A stretch of 64,000 nucleotides of DNA from Podaxis mareebaensis (lineage: Eukaryota; Basidiomycota; Agaricomycetes; Agaricales; Agaricaceae). Location of the stretch: positions 124,001 to 188,000 of the forward strand of contig JAEUWP010000262.1 in assembly GCA_018524725.1 (NCBI GenBank), given 5' to 3'. How positions within the stretch are numbered: the first letter of the stretch is position 1; each line of letters starts with the position of its first letter. This document shows positions 46,962 to 58,929 of this stretch, piece after piece. The position numbers were made by a program, and so were the translations under genes. Below the pieces are notes generated by a model. That model was given only the letters and a program-made list of their open reading frames with translations. It made no database searches and was not told the origin of the DNA.

Positions 46962-48422
46962 TCAGGTGTAAATATCCCCAGGATCATCATAGCCAAGGTC
47001 AGCCGGCCATGGGTCTGGCCTGTCGCAATTCTCGAGAGCCATCTGCTCCCTGAACCAGTCTAGGCAGAGCTTGTTTCTAAGCACTGTCCGAGTGCGCCGG
47101 TCCAGCCGTAGCTTTTTGAAACCATGATTAGATGAGGTACGCGTGGAAATCATGATCCGGAAGCGGGCGAGGTCACTAGCTTCCATGTCTCGTACCGTGA
47201 GTGTGTGCGCACTAGGCCAGGGCACCCGGTCTTCTCTCATGTCCACCGGAATTGTCATGGCGGAGCATATAGTAGGGCTCGTAAAGTCCATAGTGAGGTG
47301 CGTGACCGAGGGACACGCGTGGAGTATATTTGTCGCGGCTACGTCGTCAAATGAGCAGGATTCGATGGCCAGTTCTTTGACGGAAGGCAGCAAGGGCGAA
47401 TGAAAGCTATCGAGTTCATGCAAGATGAGATATTCTAATCGAGGGAGCACGAGGAGCGATAATGCGAGGTGGGGCGAGGTGCAGGGGCCACAGATGCGGA
47501 GAGACCGAAGTAGTGGTAATTCAATTTGTTTCGTGACGTCAAAGGGATCGCGCGGGTGGTGGATGTAAAGCTGACCAAGCGAAAGATTAGCGAGAGAAGG
47601 TAGAGTTTCTAATAGCGCGACGAATTGAGAGGGTTCCATATAGTATCTTTCGAACCCATCCAAGTCAAGGGTAGTTATCATTTCGCACGGGGGAGCCAGA
47701 TTGCCCAGAGCTAGGCCCCCGAGGCGGACGAACCTCAGTGACCGTGCGCCTTCGGCAAGTATTTTTGGACGATTGTCTGGATATTTGGATCTCGGTGAAT
47801 GGTGTTCCTCGGGTATCCCAATTTGGAGGGATAGGTGTTCCAGCAAAGGAGCAGGAGATCTATGGAGGTAGTTGTAAATCGTATTGACATGATCGTGGTC
47901 GGTCATCAACGAGAGTCTGCGCCAACGTTTGGAATGGGATGATATCAGTGTCATGGCTGGACTGATATCGCGTGTAGGGGTATAAATAAAAATGTCAAGG
48001 AAGCAATCAGCCGACCGAATGAGGTGAGCCTCTAGTCGCGCGACCGCGAACGAAGATCGAATTGTGACGTGGATATCATTCCAGAGGAGAGGCGTTGAAA
48101 GGGAAACAGTACGCCAATGCCGGGAAACATGAGATGCAGCCACAGCGAATGAGTAGTATGGCTTTGGCGGACCTGCGGCCTGACATAGTAGGAAGATGTT
48201 GCTCAGGAGCTCGAAGGGTATTTTAGAGACCGATGCCTGCCCATTGAGGAGAGTATTGTATCTGGCTTTTTCGCTGCGCAACTGAAGCTCGATATCAGCG
48301 AATTCACGCAAGAGTTGTTCTCGTCTAAGCTGGAGGTCTGAGATTCTGTTTGCAACGTTGTTTATTTCCAATGACGAGGGACAATTTGAAGCAGGCGTGG
48401 TGATCCTGATGATAGAGGACAT
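46962..48422 (-). CDS. F-box/LRR-like protein, basidiomycete type
   Basis: Single exon of 486 codons from MSSIIRITTPASN; the frame stays open for 64 more codons upstream (to 48614), but that part has no protein-like character. An N-terminal coiled coil (NRISDLQLRREQLLREFADI) precedes an F-box-like segment (VSKIPFELLSNIFLLCQ). The rest shows irregular leucine-rich repeats (LLEHLSLQIGIPEEH, LPSLANLSLGQLYIHHP, LPRLEYLILHELDSFH, PSVTHLTMDF). This layout is very common in Agaricomycetes, where such genes form large families. It may be a substrate receptor for an SCF ubiquitin ligase (inference). No introns and no breaks seen. Confidence 0.85.
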   Translation of the reverse strand: MSSIIRITTPASNCPSSLEINNVANRISDLQLRREQLLREFADIELQLRSEKARYNTLLNGQASVSKIPFELLSNIFLLCQAAGPPKPYYSFAVAASHVSRHWRTVSLSTPLLWNDIHVTIRSSFAVARLEAHLIRSADCFLDIFIYTPTRDISPAMTLISSHSKRWRRLSLMTDHDHVNTIYNYLHRSPAPLLEHLSLQIGIPEEHHSPRSKYPDNRPKILAEGARSLRFVRLGGLALGNLAPPCEMITTLDLDGFERYYMEPSQFVALLETLPSLANLSLGQLYIHHPRDPFDVTKQIELPLLRSLRICGPCTSPHLALSLLVLPRLEYLILHELDSFHSPLLPSVKELAIESCSFDDVAATNILHACPSVTHLTMDFTSPTICSAMTIPVDMREDRVPWPSAHTLTVRDMEASDLARFRIMISTRTSSNHGFKKLRLDRRTRTVLRNKLCLDWFREQMALENCDRPDPWPADLGYDDPGDIYT

Positions 48423-50011
48423 CACTCGCGAGTCGGGAGGAGCACGTTCAAGTAGCTGCTGGCAACTCACATGAGGGCATGAGGTGGTCCAAGTTGTAGG
48501 AATGCCAAAGGACAACATGGTGCGATGGCTGCGTGTTGTTTGCTCTCCATCAAGTTGCCAAATATCTCGTGGGCATGCCGTGGCGCATGTTCTTGGCTCC
48601 GAAGCGGTATGCATGGCCCGACTCGGTGTTTTTGTTGGTGTTCATTCAGATAGATTATGTGAAGATAAACGCTTGTGTATAGGGAACAACCATAGCCTGC
48701 TTGTGATTGCACTGTGTGTACCTATAGATAGACAATAGGATGAGTAGATAAGTAAGAACGCGAGGCTAGGATTTCAATGGTAGGGTTGCAGGTTATCCCC
48801 GATTTTTGATCGCAAGACTCGTCAACCGCGGAACGGGTTTACAGGAAAGGAGATTAATATGAAATCGACTATCTGGCATTTAGCAGGTGTTGTTCAGGTG
48901 AAAATACAATGGTTTATTGAATATAGGCGGAAAACCCGCTCACCGGACCTGAAACATGAAATAGCATACGATGTGTATGTAGTGCAAAGACATAAATCGA
49001 TGTTGGCCACTGGTAAGCCCACTGATATGTATATGTAAATCGACAACGGTGACAGTCAAGGTGGTACGGGTTGATCGGTTCTGCAGTCAATACAACCTAG
49101 CGTTAGGCGGTAAACCTTTATGGTCGTCGAGGTGTGCATCACCCTGGATCACACATGTTGGGGTGCTGCCTGGGGTTTGGTGGACTGTTGGTACCACTTA
49201 GATGAAACACCGACTGTTCTTTTATATAACGGTCAGCAAAAACGTCCATGGGTCGACTATATGTAACGACGAGGGCGGTGCAAGAGCTAATGCCGGCCAA
49301 TTCATTGACCACGTAGTGTAGTGCGGGAAGAAGCCGCAAGACTCATTAAAGTACTGCGATTGAAGGTGGGCTGCGGTATATGAAATTATCCTGACTGCAA
49401 GGAGCGCCAGGAAACCAAGGCTATAGGACGCCCAATGATATGAGTGGATTTCATATGACGTACAGGCGCAAAAGCGCGGGCGCCGAGAAACACGCAAGAA
49501 CAGCCATGCGCAGGTCTCTGAGACATCTGGTCGTTTCCAGACCATTCTTTGCTCGGGATTGGGCCGTGGTCTTGCGTTTGCTTCAGGCTGCTTCAGGAGG
49601 ACGTGAAGAAGAGCCCGAAGGGGAGAGCGAGACTAGGCAAGAACAGAATAGGCTAGGGGGCCTCGTGTTTGGGCGCTTGTATGTCTGGGAGGGTACGGAG
49701 TTGAGATGTGTGCATAGCGAAAGGGGAATTAGAGGAAGGAGAAGTGTGATGTGATATGTTGTGGACCGATCATGACGTTCAGAGGGTTTCGGACTAGAGG
49801 AGGGGACGGAGGAGAGTGTCTGATGGACAAAAGTGAGAGCCACGTGGTTGATGAAAATCAAAGTCCGCTGTGTGAGGGGCCAACAGCCGACGATTCCATT
49901 TCTTTTCCTTCCAGCTGTGCGCACCTGCTCACCCTTCACCCTCCCTCCCATTCCCTCTGTTATATACCCCAGGACAGGACTGGCCCTTCTACTTCCCTAT
50001 ATCCCCCTGTC
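48423..50011. other. Divergent intergenic region between the F-box and casein kinase genes
   Basis: About 1.6 kb. A minus frame at 49222-49545 has one hydrophobic run (YSLGFLALLAVRIISYT) but no recognisable domain. No RNA gene or repeat was recognised. C/T-rich DNA with a TATATACC element (near 49961) precedes the kinase start. Confidence 0.4.
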
Positions 50012-52363
50012 ATGACCACCCCCCATGTCATCGCATCCTCCTCCTCACATCCCTCCCAGTCCTCAACCTCTCATGGCATCGTAGGAAACCACTATCGAGT
50101 AGGGAAAAAGATTGGCGAAGGTTCCTTTGGTGTCGTCTTCGAAGGTCTGTGTCCTCATCTTAGACCCCCTGCCTGCCATCTACCCCCTGTGCAACCTTCC
50201 TCCCGCCTTACCGCCCAGAGCACTATTGTTCCCTCTTCGGCAATGCTCCAGCCTCGGGAACCCTAGCTGTTCCACCCAATCGTCTCGCTTCCCTTTATCC
50301 ATCGGCCCCCCCCCCCCTTCCCCCCCTACCTGTCCATTTTTTCCCCGCTTTCGTCACCTAACTGTCATTGTTTACCCGTCTTCAGGCACGAAAATTTCCA
50401 CCGGGACACCAGTGGCTATCAAATTCGTACGCTTGCCCTCTGAAACTATGCCCAACTTACAATAACGTCTGCCAAAGGAGCCACGAAAATCGGATGCACC
50501 CCAACTTCGAGACGAATTCCGATCATACCGAACGTTGAACGGTACCCGTACGTTTCTTTCCGCCTGCCTTCCGTGCTCGAATTGCTCACTCCCGATAAGC
50601 TGGCGTGCCCCAGGTTCACTATTTCGGTCAGGAGGGCCTGCACAATGTTCTCGTCATCGACCTCTTAGGCCCCAATCTTGAGGACCTTTTCGACATGTGT
50701 GGTCGCAAATTTTCTATAAAGACCGTATGCATGGCTGCGAAGCAAATGGTAATGTCACTACTCGATACCACTATCCATTTCGAGAGCACAGTCTCTCATC
50801 GCCACTCGTCTATCAGACGGTCTGCGGCGGCACTTGCCTTTGCTCCGTTTCTTCTGCCATTGCCGCAGCAACTCATTCCCTTCCTTAGGTTACCCGTGTA
50901 CAGTCTGTCCACGAAAAGTCCCTCATCTACCGCGACATCAAGCCCGACAACTTCCTCATCGGTGTGCCAGGAAGCAAAAATGCCAATACCATCCACCTCA
51001 TCGGTGAGTGCATATGTTCTCCCTCCTTGACCAGGATCGAGCATTTGCTGTTCGGTTAACCCCGGAGCACCAACGTCCTGGATAGTCCGCGGCCCCTGAG
51101 CTGCCGCATCACAGCTGTCATTTGTCTTCCATCAGTCACGCTCAATTCCTATGTAACAATCTTGGAAATGGTCAATTAATGCTCCTTTTTGCAGACTTTG
51201 GTATGGCCAAGTTCTACCGAGATCCAAAGACCAAAGTTCATATCCCATACCGCGAGCGCAAGTCACTTTCGGGCACTGCTCGGTATATGTCCATCAACAC
51301 CCACCTTGGCCGCGAGCAGTCAAGGCGTGACGATCTAGAATCTCTCGGCCATGTTTTCATGTACTTCCTACGAGGAGGACTACCATGGCAGGGCCTTCGC
51401 GCTGCTACTAACAAACAGAAGTACGAGAAGATCGGGGAAAAGAAGCAGTCAACTCCTATTTCTGAGCTTTGTGAGGGTTTCCCAGGTTAGTTTAGTGCAA
51501 TTTCCGCCGGGAACACCGCTTACCAGTGACCGCAGAGGAATTTGCCATCTATATGAACTATGTCCGTAAATTGGGTTTCGAGGAAACCCCGGATTATGAC
51601 TTCCTTCGGGAACTTTTTACCAAAGTGTTGAAGACCCTGGGCGAACAAGAAGATGGCGTCTACGACTGGATGCTCCTGAACGGCGGGAAGGGTTGGGAAG
51701 CTGGCAGTGTAAGTACCCGAGATTGCCGGTGTCATAACTACATCTAAATTTCACGCTTGACAGCAAAATGGTACTCCCGCGACTCCCCACGGCCGTGACC
51801 GCCGCGACCGTGAGCACGCCCACCGCCGACCTTCACGTCAAGGTGGCGATATCACCCCGAATGGTGTCGTGTTGAGTCCTATGGCCCCTGCACACACAGA
51901 GAAACGGCGAAAACCAGATACCCGCGATCGTGATGCAAGCCGTGACCTGAGTGTTCAGCCCATCGTGCCACCCAGTCGTCGACAGAGCCAACAGCCACGA
52001 GAGCCTAATTTAAGCAACCCCGCCGTCGTTCCTCAACATCCTTACGCTTCTGCTCCCCCTGGTGGTAACTACCGAACAAGCGTCAATGCGGGTACCGGTT
52101 ATGGACGACACTCTCCCAATGCGCAGGCTATGCAGAATAGCAACGGTCTTCATATGAATCCATCTGAGCCCTATTATAGCCAGAGTCCGGCCGCTAAGCA
52201 CGCCGGTAATTCTCGGGAGAACATGATGAACCCAGGCACCAATTCGCAGAACGTGAATGGAGCGAGAATGGGAGTGTATGATCGAGATCAAAGAGGAGAA
52301 CATGATGATGTTGGCCACGGCCGCAAGGGCGGCCTGTGGAGTATTCTATGTTGCCGACCATGA
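50012..52363 (+). CDS. Casein kinase I with C-terminal Cys pair (Yck-like)
   Basis: CK1-family Ser/Thr kinase, about eight exons. A Ser-rich N-terminus ([18 protein letters not shown]) leads to [18 protein letters not shown] (Gly loop), TPVAIKF (VAIK Lys), [35 protein letters not shown] (catalytic loop), [37 protein letters not shown] (CK1 signature in place of APE), [17 protein letters not shown] and [20 protein letters not shown] long polar Pro/Asn/Ser-rich tail ends WSILCCRP. The Cys pair near the end is as in plasma-membrane Yck1/Yck2, where it is palmitoylated, so a membrane location is likely. The first intron holds a poly-C run. All kinase motifs are present. Confidence 0.94.
50306..50317 (+). 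repeat. Poly-C run in casein kinase intron
   Basis: Twelve or more consecutive C residues, a short TT, then six more C, inside the first intron. Length may vary between strains or be affected by sequencing error. Confidence 0.7.
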
Positions 52364-52921
52364 TGCGCGCATTACTGTGTAATGCGTGCAGCACGCGTGC
52401 TGGCTGCGCCCCGCGGAAACATGTTGATCTCTGTGAGTGGCTGGCTTCTTTGCCTCCTTTGTGTTCTTTAATTGAATGGCCATCCAATCAGCTTTCGCAC
52501 GTAGATCCCCACAACCTGAACACTCCCTCATTCCGATCACCTTCAGGCATATCCTAAGCTCGAAAAACGTATAATAACCTCCACGACCATTGATGCCCCC
52601 GTGTTTATGTCTTTCGATGTTCATATATCCTCATGCTGTTAGTTATTGTTCACCTAAGCGGCATTTGTAATGCAAGGTGACCAGTGTCTAGCCTGATTCC
52701 CATTCCTCTGATAAGTCTCGACTGACCGTCAATACCTTCGTCGTTGTAATATGTAGTTTCTCGCTTTTAATGCTATGGGTCGAATATGCATTATGCTGGA
52801 CGAACGTTCATCTTAGCGTCTCGTGACTGCGTAGAGGCTGTACTGAAAATATCCGAACACGTTCAAGCGCCTTGTCTTATCTTTTACCCCTCGACAAGAT
52901 ATATATCTTACAAGCCTCAAC
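52364..52921. promoter_or_regulatory. Intergenic and promoter of the PFK2/FBPase2 gene
   Basis: About 560 bases between two plus-strand genes. A TATA-like ATATATAT element at about 52900-52907 lies some 15-20 bases before the start codon, close enough that the leader would be very short. Otherwise nothing is seen. Confidence 0.4.
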
Positions 52922-55688
52922 ATGGCTAATCCAGACGCTAGCCCGGTCATACCCACTCTGAAAATCACCGAGGATTTGGCACGCGCTGCCGGTGTGCTTC
53001 AGGATATGCAAGACTCAGGAGAACTCCAACCAATGTCCCCGGGTATCCCGCCTGCAGCTTTTGGCGCCGGTGGGCCTATGTAAGTGTTCATCTTCACTGC
53101 TTGATTGCTGCAACTTATGAGTACATTCCTCTAACTTAATTCTGCTGCGGGGTTCACGCCGACTGTTGGTGACGTTGGCGAACTGGTTGGTTCTGGAATT
53201 GGCGGTCCTGGGATTGGTGCGGTGGCCTCGAACCCGACAGGCTCAAGCAATTCGACGAGTCAACAATTACAAGCAGGAAGGGATCTCAGGCTCCTACACC
53301 CCCGACATCCGTGAAGGGTATTGGTGGTAAAGGTGCGGTGGCCATTGCATGCTAATGATATGAGTACCGATCTCTGAGACTTTAGTTGCCAAACCGGATT
53401 ACTCGGACAACAAGATCGTGCTCGCCATGGTAGGTTGGTTTCCCCCCCGGGACGATTATCGAGTGACTCTATGATATGGTCGTTACGCTCCGACCCACTG
53501 CTGGGTTGTTGAACTGCTGAGTTGGGAAGAATGTTGGGATGAACGAATGCTAACATTGATCGATGTTCGTAGGTTGGATTGCCTGCAAGAGGCAAATCCT
53601 ATCTTAGCAACAAATTGCAGATTTATCTCAAGGTGTGTTGGTGCCTCGGGGAATGGAAATCCTCATTGATGCATTTATGCTGACCTGAGTACTAGTGGCT
53701 TGAGTATGATGTTAAGGTGACATTTGGCTTTCGTTGCGCTTCATCCCCCGGCCGTCATCTTACTTGGTTCTTGCTTGATATAAAAGGTATTCAACGTGGG
53801 CCAGCTGAGACGAACGAGGGCGAGGCAAAAGGCCCAGCAGTGCGTGTCCGGTCCTTTGGTTGTTCACCGGTGCAGTGACATCTTGTCTCCCTCTGACAGG
53901 AGTGGTGTCAAGGAAGAACACACCGCTTCGTGGTTCAGCCACGATAACCAGAGCGCCAATGAGTCCAGAGAGAAACTTGCACAGGATAGTTTGGAGATGT
54001 TGATACAGTGGTTGAAGGAAGGCGGAAACGTAGGCATTCATGGTGCGTTGTTGGTCTTCTAAGTATGTTGGTAGGCATTAATAGAGCGGCGCCCATAGAT
54101 GCCACGAACAGCACCCGCAGCCGGAGGTGAGCTTATGCGTCGCTCCACTTCATGAGCCCATTTGAAAATTCATGAATCATGCAGAGCATGGATCGAGCAA
54201 CGAGTAAAGAAAGAGAAAGGCTTCGACCTGATTTTCTTGGAGTCCGTTTGCGACGATCCCGCAATTATCGCTGCTAACGTTGCGTTGAAAGTGACGTCTG
54301 GTGATCCCGACTACAAGGACATCCCCCCAGAGGTGGCGAAGCGCGACTTTTTGCGGCGGATTCAGGAATACGAGAAAGTCTATGAAACGATTACAGAAGA
54401 TCACTTGTCCTATCTGCGGATTGTAAATGTTGGGAGTAACGTCACAGTTTCGAACATTCATGGATATCTCGCCAGCCGAATTGCGTTCTACCTCATGAAT
54501 CTCCACTTGAAACCTCGGAGCATATATCTCTCGAGAGTGAGTGGAACAACACGAGTGGTTGTCTGATTATCCTTGACCTTGGGCTGTCCGGGAATCTTAG
54601 CACGGCGAGAGTCAGTTCAACGTAGAAGGAAAGATCGGGGGCGATTCATTGCTGTCACCGCGGGGGATGGAGTATGCGGATGCACTACCTGCCTTGATCA
54701 CGGATAACATTGGAGATGCACCACTGACGGTGACTTCGAGTGCCTTCCCTCACACCAAGACTTGTTTACTAACCGTGTTTTAGGTCTGGACGTCAACATT
54801 GCGACGAACCATCCAGACAGCCTCAAAGCTTCCGTATCCAAAGTTAACGTGGAAATCATTGGATGAGCTTGATGCTGGTCTGTGGCAGCCCACTTCATAT
54901 TTGTGCCTCGTATGATCCTTACATTAGGCTAAATTTTGATGCAGGGGTTTGTGATGGCATGACATATGAGGTGAGGACAATTTCATTTATCAAGCGGGAG
55001 ACTATCATTCGAGCTTCACTGTTACAGGAAATTGAGGTGCGACCCACTCTCCTACCATGTGCGAATGCCATAGTAACAGGGATATCAAGCAAGCTTATCC
55101 GGATGATTTCGCGAACCGCGATGAGGACAAATTCAATTACAGGTACCGAGGAGGAGAATCTTACCGTGATGTTGTTGTGCGATTAGAACCAGTTATCATG
55201 GAGTTAGAGCGCCAGGAGAATATCCTAATCATTGGCCATCAGGTGAGCTTTGAGACAGTCTTGTGAGTTTGCTCGGCTAACTCTGTTGTACTACGCTAGG
55301 CGATTTTGCGCTGTCTGTGAGTTGATCGATATCGCAATTATTTCTGGAGATTCAGGCGGCTCGACCATGCATGACCGCCAGATACGCATATTTCCATAAC
55401 TTAGCCCAGGCGGATTTGCCATACATCAAGATACCATTGCACACAGTAATCAAGTTGACGCCAAAAGCGTATGGTTGCGACGAGGAAAGGTGAGACTATC
55501 GAGGCCTGTCGGCTAAATCTGTGGGTTCTCATGTGTCACCCGCTTATAGGTATACATTGCCGATCCAAGCTGTTGATACGCACCGACCGAAGCCGAAAGG
55601 ACCGCCCGTCGTGACCGTACAGCCGACGACGGCTCGAAAGTATTTCACGGACGTTGACACAGTCAATACCACCGTAATCAAGGAATAA
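52922..55688 (+). CDS. 6-phosphofructo-2-kinase / fructose-2,6-bisphosphatase
   Basis: Bifunctional enzyme setting fructose-2,6-bisphosphate, which controls glycolysis against gluconeogenesis. The start MANPDASPVIPTLKITED opens a regulatory N-terminus. Kinase half: VLAMVGLPARGKSYLSNK (Walker A), WLEYDVKVFNVGQLRR, ASWFSHDN, GGNVGIHDATNSTRSRR, FLESVCDDPAII, VKVTSGDPDYK-like VTSGDPDYKDIPPE, and FLRRIQEYEKVYE. Phosphatase half: the RHGES motif is split by an intron (YLSR/HGESQFN), then STLRRTIQTASKL, LDELDAGVCDGMTYEEIE, FNYRYRGGESYRDVVVRLE, ILIIGHQAILRCLYAYF and IPLHTVIKLTPKAYGC. The phospho-His, its Arg partner and the second His are present, so both activities look possible. Many introns, total about 2.8 kb. 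Confidence 0.95.
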
Positions 55689-56487
55689 TGGATGTATAAG
55701 GTTGTGTCCCAATGAATTTGATGTATGTGATGGAGTAGATGTATTGTATGAAGATCTTTTGTCTCATTAATTGGAAGTCTAATGTACCCACATGCATGTG
55801 TTGGATGCACTTGCGAGTCGAGCAAGACCACGGTCGAAGCCGAACCGTCGTGAAGGACTGGGGGGGTGTAGCTTCTTTGTGTGGGGTTCAAGGAAGCGGA
55901 CACAACATGAAATAGAACTTGAAGCGTTCAGGCGGGAAAAGTTTTGGAAATTACTCTGCTCCTTGAACAAACAACCGCCCCGCGCTATGCTGATTCTGGG
56001 AGGGGGTTCCTGGTGGGACTGTTTCAGTTCGCGATCACACTTAGACCGCCAGGGTTGGCGCTGTCACGCCATTAAAGGCAATCAGACGGCCCTTTTTAAT
56101 AGGGGTCGCATAGATCGCCTGACTTTTTCCGGTCAGGACAATCGTACGAGTCGTCAATGTCTTGGGGCAGAAACAAACAGGAGGAGTATGATCGCAGGCT
56201 GCCCGAGATGTCCTGCAGGCTGCCGATGTAATATGACGACTGGGCCGATTTAGGAAACAGGGGGCGTTCATGAGTACGGCGGACAGAGACTCGAGAGACC
56301 GGAGGTGGACAGCGGAATCTGAACGGAGTCTGGTGTGGTTACGCCCAAGTCACGGGGGTGAGTGACGTAACCCCAAGATTCGCAGGAATGGGATGAGGAA
56401 GAGGTGTCAAGGTGTGGGTATATAACCTCCCGGCACTCCACGTCTCCAATATCACTCTCCTTTTTCATTTGCTCAAGCTCACCCATA
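55689..56487. promoter_or_regulatory. Intergenic; promoter of the small mitochondrial-type protein
   Basis: About 800 bases. A TATATAA box lies at 56419-56425, 63 bases before the chosen start at 56488. An in-frame ATG at 56404 lies upstream of this box and is therefore unlikely to be used. Nothing else is seen. Confidence 0.5.
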
Positions 56488-57120
56488 ATGTCGTCCTTCC
56501 TCCGTACCCTCGCCAAGTCTTCCACTGTTGTCGCACGTAGTGCTCGGCAACATGCCCCTATCCGATCTTTCCATTCCCCCTATGTTGTTCTTGGCCAAAC
56601 TTCGCGCAAAGCACAGGTGCAGCAGCCTCAGCCCGAGGCTGCCAACCCGTTTGCCATTTACGAAAAGCAATCCGACTTCTCTCACGAACCCCTTACACCT
56701 TCCGCTGGCAATCGCACCTACGTCGTCTCGCAACCTGACGCGTCTGCAAGCCATTACGAGGTGCCTTCTGGGGCATATCCTACATCATCGCCTTATGTCA
56801 ACTATGCCCCCGCAGAAGCACCCAATTATAAAGACGCTCAGGTCAGCTCTACCTCTTCAGGTCCGGCACATGAATTTACCACCCGTGCAGCTCCCCAACA
56901 TTTCGGCGGCGTAGGTGCCAGCTCGGCCATTAGACATGCAACAGCACCAGGTGAGATGGGAGAAAAGGGAGGTAGCTTTGGTGGGTTGTCCATGATGGAC
57001 AAGGAGGGATGTACTCCAGGCGAGGGTGAGCTTGCTGAGAGGAACCCACCTCCTGACGGAGATGCCGCAGAGAGGTTTTCCAAGGCTGGTGTTGATGGAG
57101 CGTGGAAGCTTAGAAAATGA
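56488..57120 (+). CDS. Small mitochondrial-type protein of unknown function
   Basis: Single exon, 210 residues from MSSFLRTLAKSSTVVARSA. The N-terminus is rich in Arg, Ser and Ala with no acidic residue through SARQHAPIRSFHSPYV, a classic presequence with a likely cleavage near RSFHS. The remainder is low in hydrophobics and rich in Pro, Ser, Gly and Tyr, with no membrane span; the tail reads AERFSKAGVDGAWKLRK. I do not recognise a domain. The TATA box position and codon quality support a real gene. A mitochondrial matrix location is inferred from the presequence only. Confidence 0.75.
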   Translation: MSSFLRTLAKSSTVVARSARQHAPIRSFHSPYVVLGQTSRKAQVQQPQPEAANPFAIYEKQSDFSHEPLTPSAGNRTYVVSQPDASASHYEVPSGAYPTSSPYVNYAPAEAPNYKDAQVSSTSSGPAHEFTTRAAPQHFGGVGASSAIRHATAPGEMGEKGGSFGGLSMMDKEGCTPGEGELAERNPPPDGDAAERFSKAGVDGAWKLRK

Positions 57121-58929
57121 ACCGACCGTTCGACTTGTTCACTGGAGAGGAGCTGCTGCATTGCTTTTGGCCGTCACTAAGTGCATTTGTTGAATTCTTT
57201 TCTTTGTTTCGTGGTGGTATATATCTTCCTTTCCAAATATTATTCAAATGTATTTGTATACCGTTTCCTTAACTATCATTCTAATTTTACATCGGTCTTT
57301 TCGGTCGTGGAATGACGTCTTGAATGCCTTCATCCCAAATGTGACTAAACAGTACTGAATTCCTTGGGTATTAAATACTGCCTGGCTTGTGGCTTGCTTG
57401 GGAAAAGTATCAACAGTTCTGAGTTCGAGGCTTGGATGGCGTAGTAGCAGCTGGATGACCAGAAGAGTGGTCCTCACCTCTAGTGGCATCCATACTATGA
57501 TTCGGTAGGCAACAAAAGCCGTCGCTGGCTGTGCGTCCGAAATGCAGTCCGTAGCGCGATCAACCGAATACGATGTCTCCGGGCGTTGGTGATGCGGAGA
57601 GACCAAGCTTGATAGGCAAGACAAGTAAAATTTTAGGGGTGCGAGAAGCAAACCAGCCACACTTGCCACGTCGCTGTGCATAAGACGGTGTTTGAGGGCC
57701 GCGCAGGATAATTGTCGGGACAAGTTGTTCTGCGAAGACTCCCTTGGTGGCCTGGGTTGACGACGTCCAAAGCAGTAAGGATGCCATTCGAGTGACCCCG
57801 AGATACGATGTTGAGTATTGACCAAGTATTGACAGCTTATCTACTTGATGACCCATGACGAAACCATGCTAACGGGCAGGCACATATCGGATTCAGTTCT
57901 TAAAATAGTTGCTCCAGACTTGGAAATCGGCGTGGTTCTGTCGTCGTGTTGATGGGCCGTGAGGTATGTGCATAAGCGTCCCTGGGAGCCCCGAGAGTCA
58001 ACCAGCAGACACAGCACTTGGTGTCGGAAGAGAACGCGGTCAATTCGCTCTGACCAAGAATGATAAATGATGATGAAGTGCTCAACAGATCCGTCCAAGA
58101 GTTGCCTGTTTCGGGTTTGTCATACTTAATTGATGATATGATGTAAGGTGAAGATGTCTTCAACTGTTGAGATCAGCACCTGAAGCTTGAAATCTTGATG
58201 GCTTGCCTCAAGAGCCTCTAAATGCCCCTGCATCTGGCATCTTTCCTTTTCATCGGAATGAGAAGGAAAGATGGTGGGAATAAGAGGTGCAAACGAGAAG
58301 CGTCCAAACGAGTTTGAATGATAAGTCTTCACCGCGTGTGGGCTTTAGATGCCGATTGGCCAGCATCCTCCTTCAATTCCCCCAGCTTCTAAGTCACATA
58401 TACATAGAATGCGGTCGTACGTTGTGCCACAAGGCAATATTGAGTTTCATTTGGTCCCATTGCAGTATAACCTCACTCGAAACCCGCTGAGGAGACTTTA
58501 ACCGAAGACGCCACAAGAAGAGAATTGTGACATGAAATTCTGATATTCTGTCATTCAACCTCATAAATAAAAAAGGTTGGACACCTGACATTAGGGCAGA
58601 CATTGTGCTTCTTCGTGAGATCTGGACTCAGAGGTACCCGTGCATCTGATAGATGGCAATTGCCTGCTGGTCATAACGCCGTCGGCAAGAGAAGGAAGAG
58701 GGTGTTGTGTGGGAACGTGGATGGGAAGGACAGAGCTATTATGTAGTCCAGAAGGCGCCGCAGAGGAAGGGAACGTGTAGGATGAGAATAAATAATGACG
58801 ACGTGGGGATAAAGGAAGGAATGTTGTAAGGCGAAGGACCAGGCAGGACGACAGATTCCCGCGCCACGCTGGATGACTGCCTCGGCTGCCAACTAGCCCC
58901 TTCCTTCCAACCATCACCTCCTCCTCAGG
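57121..58929. other. Gene-poor stretch upstream of the sirtuin
   Basis: About 1.8 kb. A minus frame at 57244-57825 is open for 193 codons but resembles nothing, starts with MVNTQHRISG and has no splice pattern. No RNA genes or repeats were seen. The right end is presumably the sirtuin promoter. Confidence 0.4.

Noticed and set aside
48423..48614. Upstream extension of the F-box protein
   Set aside because: In frame and open, but its residues (many Thr, Cys, His) lack protein-like pattern; the start at 48422 fits family N-termini better.
57244..57825. 193-codon minus-strand open frame
   Set aside because: No domain, no splice sites, no regular composition; an open frame of this length can arise by chance in a window of this size.
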